A DNA stretch of 64,000 bases, taken from NCBI RefSeq assembly GCF_902506375.1, contig NZ_LR733284.1:3224222-3288221 (forward strand), given 5' to 3'. A model generated the notes under the pieces. It was not told the DNA's origin. It searched no databases and saw nothing but the letters and a program-made list of their open reading frames with translations. Numbering within the stretch: position 1 is the stretch's first letter; every line of letters starts with the position of its first letter. The stretch comes from Microbacterium sp. 8M. Lineage in GTDB: Bacteria; Actinomycetota; Actinomycetes; Actinomycetales; Microbacteriaceae. Made by a program: the position numbers and the translations under genes. Below are positions 17,204 through 26,744 of the stretch, piece by piece.

Positions 17204-17568
17204 GCGTCCGGGCCGGCCGAGAACATCACCGGGCGGATCTCCAGCGCGAGCCCGTCGATCGCCGCGTCCGGGATCTGCTGGGCGAGTTCGACGGCGCGCT
17301 CCTCGGACTCCACCTCGATCAGGTAGTAGCCGCCCATGAACTCCTTGGTCTCCGCGAAGGGCCCATCGACCACCTCGGGGACGCCGCCGGCCGCCCGAAC
17401 GACCTTCGACTGGCTGGGGTCGGCGAGCGCGATGGTGCCCAGCAGCTCGCCGGATGCGGTGATCGCGTCCATGAACGCCTGGTGCCCCTCCCCGATGGCC
17501 TGCATCTGCTCCGCGGTGAGCGCATCCAGGACGTCCTGGCGCACCTGCATCAGAATCATGTACTTCAC
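17200..17568 (-). CDS. YciI/DGPF-domain protein (ECF42 partner)
   Basis: 122-residue alpha/beta protein of the YCII-related family with the hallmark DGPF in VVDGPFAETKEFMGGYYLIEV (about residues 67-87; the name-giving four residues in the middle). Proteins of this type are linked genetically to ECF42 sigma factors and are their usual transcriptional targets; biochemical role is unsettled, with dehydrochlorinase- or muconolactone-isomerase-like folds suggested. The GTG start is set by AGGAG seven bases upstream. It heads the two-gene unit and ends in a GTGA overlap with the sigma factor gene. Confidence 0.9.
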   Translation of the reverse strand: MKYMILMQVRQDVLDALTAEQMQAIGEGHQAFMDAITASGELLGTIALADPSQSKVVRAAGGVPEVVDGPFAETKEFMGGYYLIEVESEERAVELAQQIPDAAIDGLALEIRPVMFSAGPDA

Positions 17569-17620
17569 GGCCGTTCTCCTTCTGTTCCGTCGGGCGAGCC
17601 GATGCCCGCCTCGGTATGTG

Positions 17621-17647
17621 GTCGGAGCCGTCGCTCGTTTCTCGACA
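17621..17647 (-). promoter_or_regulatory. Candidate ECF42 sigma-factor promoter
   Basis: On the minus strand TGTCGA (17642-17647) is followed after 17 bases by CGAC (17621-17624). Reported ECF42 promoters have TGTCGA at -35 and CGA/TC at -10. The element lies about 50 bases upstream of the DGPF gene start, so the sigma factor probably drives its own operon. Confidence 0.65.
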
Positions 17648-17674
17648 GCATGATGCCGATGGATTTCTCCGGAT

Positions 17675-20119
17675 TCATTCTGCGGACACGCGATCCCACG
17701 TCCACTCCGCCACTTCGGGGATGTCCTCGCCGTGGTCGCGGGTGTAGGCGCGTGCACGCAGCCGGGCGTCCTGCAGCTCCTGGCGCAGCCCGGCGCACCG
17801 CTGGGCCAGCCCGGGCACCCGGTCGATCGCGTCGATCGCGAGCCGGTACCGGTCCAGGTCGTTCATCATGACCATGTCGAAAGGCGTGGTCGTCGTGCCG
17901 TTCTCCTTGTAGCCGCGCACGTGCAGGTTGTCGTGACCGTGGCGCTTATAGGCCAGCCGGTGGATCAGCCAGGGGTACCCGTGGTACGCGAAGATGACCG
18001 GCCTGTCCGTGGTGAAGATCGCATCGAACTCCCGGTCCGACAGGCCGTGCGGGTGCTCGCTCTCGGATTGCAGGCGCATCAGGTCGACGACGTTGACCAC
18101 GCGCACACGCAGGTCGGGAAGCGCGTCTCGCAGGATCTGGGCCGCTGCGAGCACCTCCAGGGTGGGGATGTCCCCGGCCGCGGCGAGCACCACGTCCGGA
18201 TCCTGTCCGGTCACCTCCGTGCCCGCCCACTCCAGGATTCCGAGTCCGCGCGTGCAGTGCGCGACGGCCTCCTCCATGGTCAGCCAGTTCGCGGCCGGCT
18301 GCTTCCCCGCCACGACGACGTTCACATAGTCCACAGAGCGCAGGCAGTGGTCGTACGTGGACAGCAGGGTGTTCGCGTCGAAGGGGAGGTAGACACGCAC
18401 CACCTCGGCGCTCTTGTTCACCACGTGGTCGATGAATCCCGGATCCTGATGGCTGAAGCCGTTGTGGTCCTGCCGCCACACGTGACTCGTGAGCAGGTAG
18501 TTGAGGCTCGATACGGGGCGGCGCCACGGGATCTCCCGGGTCACCTTGAGCCATTTGGCGTGCTGGTTGAACATCGAGTCGACGATGTGGATGAACGCCT
18601 CGTAGCAGTTGAAGAGACCGTGGCGGCCGGTGAGCAGGTAGCCCTCCAGCCAGCCCTGGCACTGGTGCTCGCTGAGCATCTCCATCACCCGGCCGACGCG
18701 AGCGAGATGGTCGTCCGAGGGAAGGATCTGCGCGCCCCACTGCTTCTGCGTGGCCTCGTAGACGGCGGGGGCGAGCCGGTTGGAGGCGGTCTCGTCCGGG
18801 CCGAAGATCCGGAAGGTGCGCGGGTTGCGGCGGATCACCTCGGCGAGCCAGGCGCCGAGCACCCGCGTCGCCTCGGCAGTGGTGGCGCCGGGCGAGGGCA
18901 CGTCCACGCCGTATTCGCGGAAGTCCGGCAGCTCCAGCGGCGTGCGCAGCAGCCCGCCGTTGGCGACCGGGTTCGCACTCATCCGGCGCTCCCCCTGCGG
19001 TGCGAGGCGCTGGACGAGCGCGACCGGCGCTCCCTGTGCGTCGAAGAGCTCCTCGGGCCGGTACCGCCGCAGCCAGTCCTCCAGGATCCGGAGGTGCTCC
19101 GGGGTGTCGCGTGCGCCGGCGAGCGGCACCTGGTGCGCGCGGTACGTGCCCTCCACGCGCACGCCGTCCACCTCGCGCGGACCGGTCCAGCCCTTCGGGG
19201 TGCGCAGGATGATCATCGGCCACTCCGGCGTCGCCATGACCGGGTCGTCCGAGTGGTACCGGCCCGCGCGCGCCTCCGCTCGGATCCTCGCGATCTCGTC
19301 GAACACCGCCTCGAGCAGCGCGGAGAACCGACGATGGATGCTGATCGGATCCTCCCCGTCGAAGCCGGCCGTGAAGACGAACGGCGTGTAGCCGTAACCC
19401 CGGAACAGCTCGACCAGGCGACGCTCGGGGATGCGGGCGAGCACCGTCGGGTTCGCGATCTTGTAGCCGTTCAGGTGCAGGATCGGCAGCACCGTGCCGT
19501 CCTGCACGGGATCCAGGAACTTGTTCGAATGCCAGCCCGTCGCCGCCGGCCCGGTCTCCGCCTCGCCGTCGCCCACGACGCAGGTGACCACGAGATCGGG
19601 GTTGTCGAAGGCCGCGCCGAAAGCGTGGCTGAGGGAGTAGCCGAGCTCGCCGCCCTCGTGGATGGACCCGGGCGTCTCGGGCGCGACGTGGCTCGGGATG
19701 CCGCCGGGGAAGGAGAACTGGCGGAACAGCGCCCGCACGCCGTCCTCGTCGCGCCCGACGTGCGGGTACACCTCGGAGTAGGTGCCGTCCAAGTAGGCGT
19801 TGGCGACCATGCCGGGGCCGCCGTGGCCGGGCCCGGTGACGAAGATCGAGCTCAGCGACCGGTCGCGGATGACGCGGTTCAGATGCGCGTAGAGGAAGTT
19901 CAGGCCGGGCGTGGTGCCCCAGTGTCCGAGGAGTCGCGGCTTCACGTCCTCCGGCACGAGCGGCCGGCGCAGGAGCGGGTCGTTCAGGAGGTAGATCTGT
20001 CCGGCGCTGAGGTAATTCGCCGCGCGCCACCAGGCATCGATGCTCGCGAGATCCGCGTCGGTGACGACGCTTTCGTCTGCGTCGGCGGGCGTCGTGGGGG
20101 TGGGTTCGAGGTTCGTCAT
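17675..20119 (-). CDS. xfp: Phosphoketolase
   Basis: Thiamine-diphosphate enzyme of 814 residues that splits xylulose 5-phosphate (and often fructose 6-phosphate) with phosphate into acetyl phosphate plus glyceraldehyde 3-phosphate or erythrose 4-phosphate. The cofactor motif GDGEAETGP, the N-terminal [18 protein letters not shown] and the central [17 protein letters not shown] are family hallmarks, and length is normal. The start is the ATG in GTGATGACG, after GGAGAG. It is a monocistronic gene. Whether it also takes fructose 6-phosphate cannot be told from sequence. No acetate kinase gene is adjacent. Confidence 0.96.
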   Translation of the reverse strand: MTNLEPTPTTPADADESVVTDADLASIDAWWRAANYLSAGQIYLLNDPLLRRPLVPEDVKPRLLGHWGTTPGLNFLYAHLNRVIRDRSLSSIFVTGPGHGGPGMVANAYLDGTYSEVYPHVGRDEDGVRALFRQFSFPGGIPSHVAPETPGSIHEGGELGYSLSHAFGAAFDNPDLVVTCVVGDGEAETGPAATGWHSNKFLDPVQDGTVLPILHLNGYKIANPTVLARIPERRLVELFRGYGYTPFVFTAGFDGEDPISIHRRFSALLEAVFDEIARIRAEARAGRYHSDDPVMATPEWPMIILRTPKGWTGPREVDGVRVEGTYRAHQVPLAGARDTPEHLRILEDWLRRYRPEELFDAQGAPVALVQRLAPQGERRMSANPVANGGLLRTPLELPDFREYGVDVPSPGATTAEATRVLGAWLAEVIRRNPRTFRIFGPDETASNRLAPAVYEATQKQWGAQILPSDDHLARVGRVMEMLSEHQCQGWLEGYLLTGRHGLFNCYEAFIHIVDSMFNQHAKWLKVTREIPWRRPVSSLNYLLTSHVWRQDHNGFSHQDPGFIDHVVNKSAEVVRVYLPFDANTLLSTYDHCLRSVDYVNVVVAGKQPAANWLTMEEAVAHCTRGLGILEWAGTEVTGQDPDVVLAAAGDIPTLEVLAAAQILRDALPDLRVRVVNVVDLMRLQSESEHPHGLSDREFDAIFTTDRPVIFAYHGYPWLIHRLAYKRHGHDNLHVRGYKENGTTTTPFDMVMMNDLDRYRLAIDAIDRVPGLAQRCAGLRQELQDARLRARAYTRDHGEDIPEVAEWTWDRVSAE

Positions 20120-20281
20120 CACCGTGCTCTCCGTTTCCGGTCGCGTTCGCACCAGATCGAGACGCGAGCGCCGGCCTCGCTCCACGCTTGTTCACTGAGG
20201 CAGACGCGTCAAGGGCTTGCGCCGAGCTGGGGCTCGCCGCCCCGCCTCGACGCCGGGTCTCGGAAATGCGGGGCGCGTGCG

Positions 20282-21211
20282 TCAGGAAGCGCCGTGCCCG
20301 CGGCGCGGATTGCGCGGCTCGACTGCCGGAACGGTGCGCAGCGCGCCTTCCAGGGCCGCACGGGCGGGCGCCCCGACCGTCGGCGCCGTGACCAGGAAGA
20401 TGCGCCGCTCGAACACCGCGTCGGCGATCTCGACGGTCGCGACGGCGTCCAGGTGCACCGGCAGGGCGAGCTCCGGCACCAGTGCGACCCCGAACTCCGC
20501 GGCGACGTACGCCGCCACGACCGCATAGTCGTCGCTGCGCATCGCGACGCGCGGCGTGAACCCGGCCTGCTCCGCGGCACGGGCCAGCGCGGCATCGACC
20601 GGATCCGCCTCGGTCGCACCCGCGATCCAGCCGTCGTCGCGGAGCCCCGCGAGCGGCACCCCCGTGCGGCCCGCGAGCGGGTGCCCCGCGGGCACAATCA
20701 CGGACAGGTGCTCCTGCCGGACCGGGATCATCCGGAAGCCCGGCGGCAGGACCGTCGGTCGCCCCGGCGCGTCGTACACGATCGCAGCGTCGAGGCGCAG
20801 GCCGACGACGGCCGTCATCAGCGGGTCGAGCTCGGCCTCGACCACGTCCGGCTGGAATCCGGCCTCCTGCAGCGCCCGCACCACCTGCGGCAGCAGCCGC
20901 GCGCCGGCCGAGGGGAACACGCCGATGGCGATGCGCCGCCGGCCCGAGGCGATGAGTTCGGTCATCTCGTCGACGGCCCGCTCCGACCGGTCGAGGATGG
21001 CGATCGCATGCGACAGCATCGCCTCGCCGACGGCGGTGAGGCGGGTGCCTCCGGATCCGCTCGTCACGACCTCGGCCCCGAGCACCCGCTCCAGGCCGCG
21101 CAGGTGATGGGTCACGGTGGGCTGGCTCCAGCGGAGCGCCTCGGCGGCGCGGACGACGGATCCGTGCTCCGCCACCGCCTCCAGCGCGCGGAGCTGCCTC
21201 AGATCCAGCAT
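20282..21211 (-). CDS. LysR family transcriptional regulator
   Basis: LysR-type regulator of 309 residues: N-terminal winged helix (MLDLRQLRALEAVAEHGSVV, with the recognition helix in LRWSQPTVTHHL) and a C-terminal periplasmic-binding-like effector domain. GGAG sits six bases before the ATG. It is divergent from a decarboxylase-like/permease/stress-protein operon across only 78 bases, which contain two palindromes, so it is most likely the activator or repressor of that operon. The effector may be the amino acid or amine handled there. Confidence 0.92.
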   Translation of the reverse strand: MLDLRQLRALEAVAEHGSVVRAAEALRWSQPTVTHHLRGLERVLGAEVVTSGSGGTRLTAVGEAMLSHAIAILDRSERAVDEMTELIASGRRRIAIGVFPSAGARLLPQVVRALQEAGFQPDVVEAELDPLMTAVVGLRLDAAIVYDAPGRPTVLPPGFRMIPVRQEHLSVIVPAGHPLAGRTGVPLAGLRDDGWIAGATEADPVDAALARAAEQAGFTPRVAMRSDDYAVVAAYVAAEFGVALVPELALPVHLDAVATVEIADAVFERRIFLVTAPTVGAPARAALEGALRTVPAVEPRNPRRGHGAS

Positions 21212-21220
21212 CGGCGCTCC

Positions 21221-21264
21221 ATAGTGACTATTGAGGATCACAGAGATCTCTGCATTCCTCATAG
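21221..21264. promoter_or_regulatory. Dyads between the LysR gene and its divergent operon
   Basis: Three nested symmetrical elements lie here: ATAGTGACTAT (21221-21231, an 11-bp palindrome that is also a LysR T-N11-A type match), CAGAGATCTCTG (21241-21252, a perfect 12-bp palindrome), and CTATTGAGGA (21228-21237) facing TCCTCATAG (21256-21264), centred on the same point as the 12-bp palindrome. They are probable LysR recognition and activation sites. Confidence 0.6.
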
Positions 21265-21289
21265 TACCCTCGGCGGCCAGAATCGATCC

Positions 21290-22873
21290 GTGACCACGAC
21301 CCCCTACGCCGACGCCATCCGCCGATTCGCCGCGCGCGACCTGCAGCGCCTGAACGTGCCGGGGCACGGCGCCGACCCCGCGGCCGCCCCGCTGATGGCG
21401 GACTTCTTCGGCGAGGACGTGCTGCGCTACGACGTGGAACCGCTGCTGGACGGCATCGACAAGGGCGTCGAGAACCCGCTCGAGCAGGCCCGCGAAGCGG
21501 CCGCCCGCGCGTGGGGCGCCCGCCGCACCTGGTTCCTCACCAACGGCGCCTCCGAGGCGAACCGGATGACGGCCCTGGCCCTGGCCGCGTTCCGCACCCC
21601 GGACGAGATCGTCGTCGCGCAGCGCAGCGCGCACTCCAGCTTCTTCGACGGCATCATCCTCGGCGGGCTCGACCCGCGGTTCGTGCAGCCGACGATCGAC
21701 CAGCATCACGGCATCAACCACGGCGTGACGCCGGCGGCCATGCGCGAAGCGCTCCGGGACGTCGACGCGAAGGCGGCGTACATCATCAGCCCCAGCTACT
21801 TCGGGGCGGTGGCCGATGTCGCCGGCATCGCCGAGGTCTGCCACGAGGCCGGCGTGCCCCTCGTCGTCGACGCGGCGTGGGCGGCCCACTTCGGGTTCCA
21901 CCCGGACCTCCCGGCGAACCCGATCGCGCTGGGCGCCGACCTCGTGGTCTCGTCCACCCACAAGATGGGCGGCAGCCTCACCCAGTCCGCCATGCTGCAC
22001 CTGGCCGAGAGCCCGTACGCCGAGGAGCTGGAGCCGCTCATCGACCGCGCCTTCATGTTCACCCAGTCCACGAGCGCGAGCTCGCTGCTGCTGGCCTCGC
22101 TCGATCTGGCGCGCGCGACGCTCGAAGACGGCCACGACCGCATCGCGGCGTCGATCGCCGCCGCCGCCGAGCTGCGCGACGCGGTGCGCGCGACGGGCCG
22201 GTTCCCCATCGTGAGCGACGGCTTCGGCGCCTTCGAAGACATCGTCGGCCACGACCCGCTGCGCGTATCGATCGACGTGGGCGCGGCGGGCCTCTACGGA
22301 CACGCGGTGCGCGAGGAGCTGCTGCGCACCGCCGGGATCATGACCGAGATCTCGACCGGATCCTGCATCGTCGCCTTCGTCGGCCCCGGCACGACTCCGG
22401 ATCCGGCCCGCTTCGTCGCCGCCCTCGAGGCACTGCAGCCCGTCGGCGAGCTCGCCGCCCGCAGCGGCGCCGGAGTCGTCGCGCTGCCGAAGACCGGCGA
22501 GGCCGTGATGCGTCCTCGCGACGCCGCCTTCGCGCACACCGAGATCGTGGCCGCGGCCGACGCCGAGGGCCGTGTCTCCGCCGATTCGCTGGCGGCGTAC
22601 CCGCCCGGGATCCCGAACGTGCTGCCGGGAGAGCTGCTCACCGCCGACACGATCGCGTTCCTGCGCGGCATCGCGGCGATGCCGGGCGGCTACGTCCGCG
22701 GGGCCGCCGACGCGCTGGTCGACGGCGTGCGGGTGGTCGTCGAGGAGAAGTGCGACCGGGACGACGCGAGTCGTGCGGCCGCCACACGATCCGGCAGGAT
22801 CGAACAGCACATCAGAACCACGATGCGACGCGCAGCGAAGCCGTCGTCCCGGAAAGAACAGGTACCCGTATGA
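21290..22873 (+). CDS. PLP-dependent Orn/Lys/Arg decarboxylase-like enzyme
   Basis: Fold-type I pyridoxal-phosphate enzyme of 527 residues. The PLP-lysine lies in SSTHKMGGSLTQSAMLH, a strong match to the ornithine/lysine/arginine decarboxylase major domain; the phosphate site LTNGASEANRM, the aspartate in VDAAWAAHFGFHP and a C-terminal decarboxylase-like domain (AAYPPGIPNVLPGE) agree. It lacks the N-terminal wing domain of the large inducible enterobacterial enzymes. The predicted reaction is decarboxylation of a basic amino acid to a polyamine; the substrate is not proven. The start is GTG; the stop overlaps the permease ATG (ATGA). A basic tail (RRAAKPSSRKEQVPV) ends the protein. Confidence 0.88.
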   Translation: MTTTPYADAIRRFAARDLQRLNVPGHGADPAAAPLMADFFGEDVLRYDVEPLLDGIDKGVENPLEQAREAAARAWGARRTWFLTNGASEANRMTALALAAFRTPDEIVVAQRSAHSSFFDGIILGGLDPRFVQPTIDQHHGINHGVTPAAMREALRDVDAKAAYIISPSYFGAVADVAGIAEVCHEAGVPLVVDAAWAAHFGFHPDLPANPIALGADLVVSSTHKMGGSLTQSAMLHLAESPYAEELEPLIDRAFMFTQSTSASSLLLASLDLARATLEDGHDRIAASIAAAAELRDAVRATGRFPIVSDGFGAFEDIVGHDPLRVSIDVGAAGLYGHAVREELLRTAGIMTEISTGSCIVAFVGPGTTPDPARFVAALEALQPVGELAARSGAGVVALPKTGEAVMRPRDAAFAHTEIVAAADAEGRVSADSLAAYPPGIPNVLPGELLTADTIAFLRGIAAMPGGYVRGAADALVDGVRVVVEEKCDRDDASRAAATRSGRIEQHIRTTMRRAAKPSSRKEQVPV

Positions 22874-24336
22874 CATCGATCGCCCAGCAGCTCCTGCGAC
22901 GCAAACCGATACCCCGGGAGTCCGGGGACTCCCCGCTCAGACGCACGATCGGGCTCTTCCCGCTCATGGCGATCGGCATCAGCGCCACGATCGGCACGGG
23001 AATCTTCTTCATCATGTCGCAGGCCGTGCCGCTGGCAGGCCCCGCCGTGGTGTGGTCGTTCGTGATCGCCGGCATCGTCGCCGGGCTCACCGCGCTCTGC
23101 TACGCCGAGCTGGCGGGGGCCGTTCCGGTCTCCGGATCCACATACTCCTACGCCTTCGCGACACTCGGCGAGGGCACCGCGATGGTCGTCGGCGCCTGCC
23201 TGCTGCTCGAGTACGCCGTCTCCGCCGCGGCCGTGGCGGTGGGCTGGTCGCAGTACGTCAACGAGCTCATCGGCAACCTGTTCGGCTGGCACCTGCCTGC
23301 AGCGCTCAGCAACGCACCCGAGGAGGGCGGCGTCGTGAACCTCCCCGCGGTGATCCTGGTCGCGCTCTGCGCGGTCCTGCTCATCCGCGGCACCCGGGAG
23401 TCGGTGCTGACGAACGCGATCATGGTGTGCATCAAGATCGGCGTGCTGCTGTTCTTCATCGCCGTCGGCGTCACCGGCTGGAACTCCGACCACTTCGCCG
23501 ACTTCGCCCCCTACGGGATCGGCGGCATCGCAGCCGGCGCGGGCGTGATCTTCTTCTCGTTCGTCGGGCTCGACGCGGTCTCGACCGCGGGAGAGGAGGC
23601 GAAGAACCCCCGCCGCAACCTGCCGCTGGCGATCATCGGCGCGCTCCTGGTCGTCATCACGCTCTACATCGGCGTCGCCGTCGTCGGCATCGGGGCCCAG
23701 GCGCCGAAGCAGTTCGAGAACCAGGAAGCGGGACTCTCCGAGATCCTCGCCCACGTCATCGGCAGCTCCTGGCCCGGCACGGTGCTCGCGGCCGGAGCCG
23801 TGATCTCGATCTTCAGCGTCACCCTCGTGACGATCTACGGGCAGACCCGGATCCTGTTCGCCATGGCGCGGGACGGGATGGTCCCGAAGGTCTTCGCGAA
23901 GGTCAACGAGCGCACCCGCACGCCGATCCGGAACACGATCATCGTGTCGGCCGTGGTCGCGGTGCTCGCCGGTGTGATCCCGATCAACTTCCTCGCCGAG
24001 ATGACGAGCATCGGCACCCTCGCCGCTTTCCTCGTGGTGTCGGTCGGCCTGATCATCCTCCGCGTGCGCGAGCCCGAGCTGGAGCGCGGCTTCAGGGTGC
24101 CGCTGTACCCGATCACGCCGATCCTCTCGATCGTCGGCTGCATCTGGATCATCACCCAGCTGCGCCCCATCACGATCGCGGTGTTCGCGATCTGGGTGGC
24201 CGTGTTCCTGGTGTTCTACTTCTTCTACGGCCGCCGACGCTCCATCCTCGAGCCCGGCAACGATCTCGGTGACCCCGACGTGCCGTTCACGTCCGTCGTG
24301 CGCCAGCCGCACGCCCGCGATGGGGTCGAGCGATGA
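22870..24336 (+). CDS. APC family amino acid permease
   Basis: Amino acid-polyamine-organocation transporter of 488 residues with about twelve transmembrane helices. TM1 shows the unwound substrate motif IGISATIGTGIFFI, and FFSFVGLDAVSTAGEEAKNP is the characteristic cytoplasmic-loop region of the cationic amino acid subgroup. It overlaps the upstream decarboxylase-like gene and the downstream stress protein gene by four bases each. The operon suggests uptake of the amino acid that is decarboxylated, or amino acid/amine exchange as in acid-resistance systems; direction is not evident. Confidence 0.92.
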   Translation: MTSIAQQLLRRKPIPRESGDSPLRRTIGLFPLMAIGISATIGTGIFFIMSQAVPLAGPAVVWSFVIAGIVAGLTALCYAELAGAVPVSGSTYSYAFATLGEGTAMVVGACLLLEYAVSAAAVAVGWSQYVNELIGNLFGWHLPAALSNAPEEGGVVNLPAVILVALCAVLLIRGTRESVLTNAIMVCIKIGVLLFFIAVGVTGWNSDHFADFAPYGIGGIAAGAGVIFFSFVGLDAVSTAGEEAKNPRRNLPLAIIGALLVVITLYIGVAVVGIGAQAPKQFENQEAGLSEILAHVIGSSWPGTVLAAGAVISIFSVTLVTIYGQTRILFAMARDGMVPKVFAKVNERTRTPIRNTIIVSAVVAVLAGVIPINFLAEMTSIGTLAAFLVVSVGLIILRVREPELERGFRVPLYPITPILSIVGCIWIITQLRPITIAVFAIWVAVFLVFYFFYGRRRSILEPGNDLGDPDVPFTSVVRQPHARDGVER

Positions 24337-25229
24337 GCGTCCTCGTCGGCGTCGACACCGGCCGCCGCTCCGCGTCCGTGCTCGCCCTGGCCGCCGAGCT
24401 CGCGAACTCGCTGCAGACCGACCTCGTGGTCGCGGCGGTGGTCGCGACCGTGTGGCCGCCGTCGCGAGCGAGCGTCGACCACGAGTGGCAGCAGCACAAC
24501 CGCGCCGCAGCGGAGCTGGTGCTGGACCATGCCCGCACCGTGCTCGACGGCCACGTGGCCGCGCGCTATGTGGTGCACGAGGCGGCGTCTGCCCGGCGCG
24601 GTCTGCTGGAGCTGGCCGAGCAGGAGAAGCCGGACGCGCTCGTGCTGGGGTCGGCCGTGCGCGGGGAACCGGGGCGCGTCGCCCTCGGGGCCGTGTCCGA
24701 GGCGCTGCTGCACGCCTCCCCCGTGCCGGTGGCCATCGCCCCGGTCGGGTATCGCGCGCCGCTCGACGGTCGGTTCCGCCGTCTCACCGTCGCGTATGGC
24801 GGGTCGGCCGTCGCACAGGACCTCATCGAAGGCGCGGCGTCGGTGGCGGCGCTGGGTCGCGTGAGCCTCCGGGTCGCGTCGTTCGCCGTGCGGCCCGACG
24901 CCGAGATGGGCATCCTCGCGGGTGCGGGCGGCCGCGCCGAGGACCCGGTGCTCGGTGAGTGGGAGGAGCGCATCCGCGCCCACACGTCGTCGATCCTCGG
25001 CGAGCTCACAGAGCCCGAGCTCACGGTGGAAGGCCTCGCGATCGGCGTCGGCGCGTCGTGGGCCGCCGCCATCGACGATGTCGGCTGGCGCGAGGGCGAT
25101 CTGCTCGTCGTCGGATCCAGCTCCCTCAATCCGCTGGCGCGGGTCTTCCTCGGTTCGCACGGCACGAAGATCGTCCGCAACGCCGGCGTGCCCGTGCTCG
25201 TGGTGCCGCGCGCCGCCGCCTGGGGGTGA
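24333..25229 (+). CDS. Universal stress protein (two UspA domains)
   Basis: 298-residue tandem-domain universal stress protein. The first domain runs from MSVLVGVDTGRRS to about residue 145; the second from RLTVAYGGSA to the end. The ATP-binding signature is seen in both, as LGSAVRGEPGRVALGAVSEALL and as VVGSSSLNPLARVFLGSHGTKIV. Its place as the third gene of the decarboxylase-like/APC permease operon is notable: Usp genes often ride with transporters and may tune them by binding nucleotides. ATGA overlap with the permease suggests stoichiometric coupling. A hairpin terminator follows. Confidence 0.92.
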   Translation: MSVLVGVDTGRRSASVLALAAELANSLQTDLVVAAVVATVWPPSRASVDHEWQQHNRAAAELVLDHARTVLDGHVAARYVVHEAASARRGLLELAEQEKPDALVLGSAVRGEPGRVALGAVSEALLHASPVPVAIAPVGYRAPLDGRFRRLTVAYGGSAVAQDLIEGAASVAALGRVSLRVASFAVRPDAEMGILAGAGGRAEDPVLGEWEERIRAHTSSILGELTEPELTVEGLAIGVGASWAAAIDDVGWREGDLLVVGSSSLNPLARVFLGSHGTKIVRNAGVPVLVVPRAAAWG

Positions 25230-25236
25230 ACCGGCG

Positions 25237-25267
25237 CGGGCCGGCGCCGACTGCGAGCGCCGGCCCG
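25237..25267. terminator. Hairpin terminator between convergent genes
   Basis: CGGGCCGGCGC and GCGCCGGCCCG make a perfect 11-bp stem with a 9-base loop, directly after the stress-protein stop and facing the convergent reductase-family gene. Confidence 0.65.
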
Positions 25268-25320
25268 TCGTGGTGCATTCGCCCGTCGTCGGCGCGGCCG
25301 CCACGAGCATCGACGAGCCG

Positions 25321-25917
25321 TCAGGCGTACTGAGGTCGGCCACCGACGCGGTAGGTGAGGGCGATGATGCCGGTGCGGAACACCCGGGAGTCGACGAGGT
25401 CGAGGGCGAAGTCCTTGCCCTCCGACGGGAACAGGCGCTGCCCCTCCCCGACGATCACGGGGAACTGGACGAGGTTCAGCTCGTCGACGAGTTCGTTCTC
25501 GAGCAGCCACCGGGCCAGCGCCGCGCTGCCCACGACGAGCAGTTCGCCGCCGGGCCGGGCCTTCAGCTCGCGCACCCCCGCCGCCACGTCGCCCGAGATC
25601 ACGGTGGTGTGCTCCCATGCCGGATCCTTCACCGTGGTGGAGACGAGGTGCTTCGGCTTCGAGCTGATCGCCTCGCCGAATCCGCCGTCGTCGCTGCGGC
25701 TGCCCCAGTACTTCTCGAACAGGTCGTACGTCTTCCGGCCCAGAAGGAAGGCGTCCGGCCGCCGCCAGGTGTCGAGGATGTCCTGCACGACCTCCTCATC
25801 GTTGAACGGAATCGCCCATCCACCGCGCGTGAACCCCGGATCCATCTCCTCGTTGTTGCCGCCGTTCGCCTGGGCGACGCCGTCGAGCGTGATCTGCAGG
25901 CTGACCGTGAGCTTCAT
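25321..25917 (-). CDS. Dihydrofolate reductase family protein (RibD C-terminal type)
   Basis: 198-residue protein of the DHFR/RibD_C superfamily (MKLTVSLQITLDGVAQANGG at the N-terminus, FLLGRKTYDLFEKYW in the middle, LLVVGSAALARWLLENELVDEL near the C-terminus). These actinobacterial proteins bind NADPH but are not the housekeeping folate enzyme; functions are mostly unknown. AGAGGGAAG precedes the ATG. It is the last gene before the terminator and is unlinked to riboflavin or folate genes. Confidence 0.9.
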   Translation of the reverse strand: MKLTVSLQITLDGVAQANGGNNEEMDPGFTRGGWAIPFNDEEVVQDILDTWRRPDAFLLGRKTYDLFEKYWGSRSDDGGFGEAISSKPKHLVSTTVKDPAWEHTTVISGDVAAGVRELKARPGGELLVVGSAALARWLLENELVDELNLVQFPVIVGEGQRLFPSEGKDFALDLVDSRVFRTGIIALTYRVGGRPQYA

Positions 25918-25984
25918 TGCCGCTTCCCTCTGCCGTCGTTCGGATTCAGGCTGTGTCGCAGTATTCGGCGTCGAGCGCGCCCTG

Positions 25985-26695
25985 TCAATGGCGTGAGCCG
26001 GCGCCCCGCGCCCGCGCGACGACGATGCCGCGCTGCGAGGCCGGGAAGCGCTCGAGCATCGCGCGCAGCTCGGCGGCGTCGACGTCGGCACCGAATGCCT
26101 CCGCCCCGGGTTCCAGCATGATCCCCGCGGCCAGGTCTCCGGCGACCACGGGATCGAACCCCAGGTCGTCGACGAGCCGGGCCACCCGCGACACGTCGGC
26201 GGGGTCGTCTCCGGCGATGGCGATGGCCTTGCGATCGGGGGCGCCCGCGGGACGCGCATCGTCCTCGAGGTCCTGGTAGCCCATGTGGTTGAGCGCCTTC
26301 ACGACGCGGGATCCGGCGAGGAACCGCTGCACGATCTCGCTGGTCGACGTGCGCGGATCATCGAGGTCGGCGCGCAGGCCGTCCGCACCCCACCAGTAGT
26401 TCATGGCATCGATCACGAGCCGGCCGCGCAGCAGTTCCGCCGGCAGTTCCGTGTGCCTGCCCAAGGGCAGCGCCAGCAGCACCGCGTCGGCGCGGCGGAC
26501 GAGCTCGGCGACGTCCACCGCGGTCGCCCCGATCGCGGCCGCCGTCCGGGCGATCCTCGACGGATCCGACGACCCCGCGATCAGCACGCGATAGCCGGCG
26601 GCCACCGCCAGCCGGGCGAGCACGCTTCCGGCCCGGCCTGCGCCGATGATACCGAAGGTCTCGATCCGGGGTGCCGACTCCGCCACGCCGCCCAT
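25985..26695 (-). CDS. NADP-binding oxidoreductase, F420-dependent NADP reductase-like
   Basis: 236-residue protein with an N-terminal Rossmann fold ([21 protein letters not shown]) of the pyrroline-5-carboxylate reductase/F420-dependent NADP reductase type; [11 protein letters not shown] and [15 protein letters not shown] match the second half of that family. It likely oxidises or reduces NADP(H) with a second substrate, which cannot be named. No strong ribosome site precedes the ATG, so the start may be a little downstream. It is transcribed in the same direction as the DHFR-family gene, 67 bases upstream of it. Confidence 0.82.
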   Translation of the reverse strand: MGGVAESAPRIETFGIIGAGRAGSVLARLAVAAGYRVLIAGSSDPSRIARTAAAIGATAVDVAELVRRADAVLLALPLGRHTELPAELLRGRLVIDAMNYWWGADGLRADLDDPRTSTSEIVQRFLAGSRVVKALNHMGYQDLEDDARPAGAPDRKAIAIAGDDPADVSRVARLVDDLGFDPVVAGDLAAGIMLEPGAEAFGADVDAAELRAMLERFPASQRGIVVARARGAGSRH

Positions 26696-26744
26696 CGTAG
26701 TCAGGGATGCGCGCGGCGTTTCGCTCGGCCCTCGGTCCTCGAGC

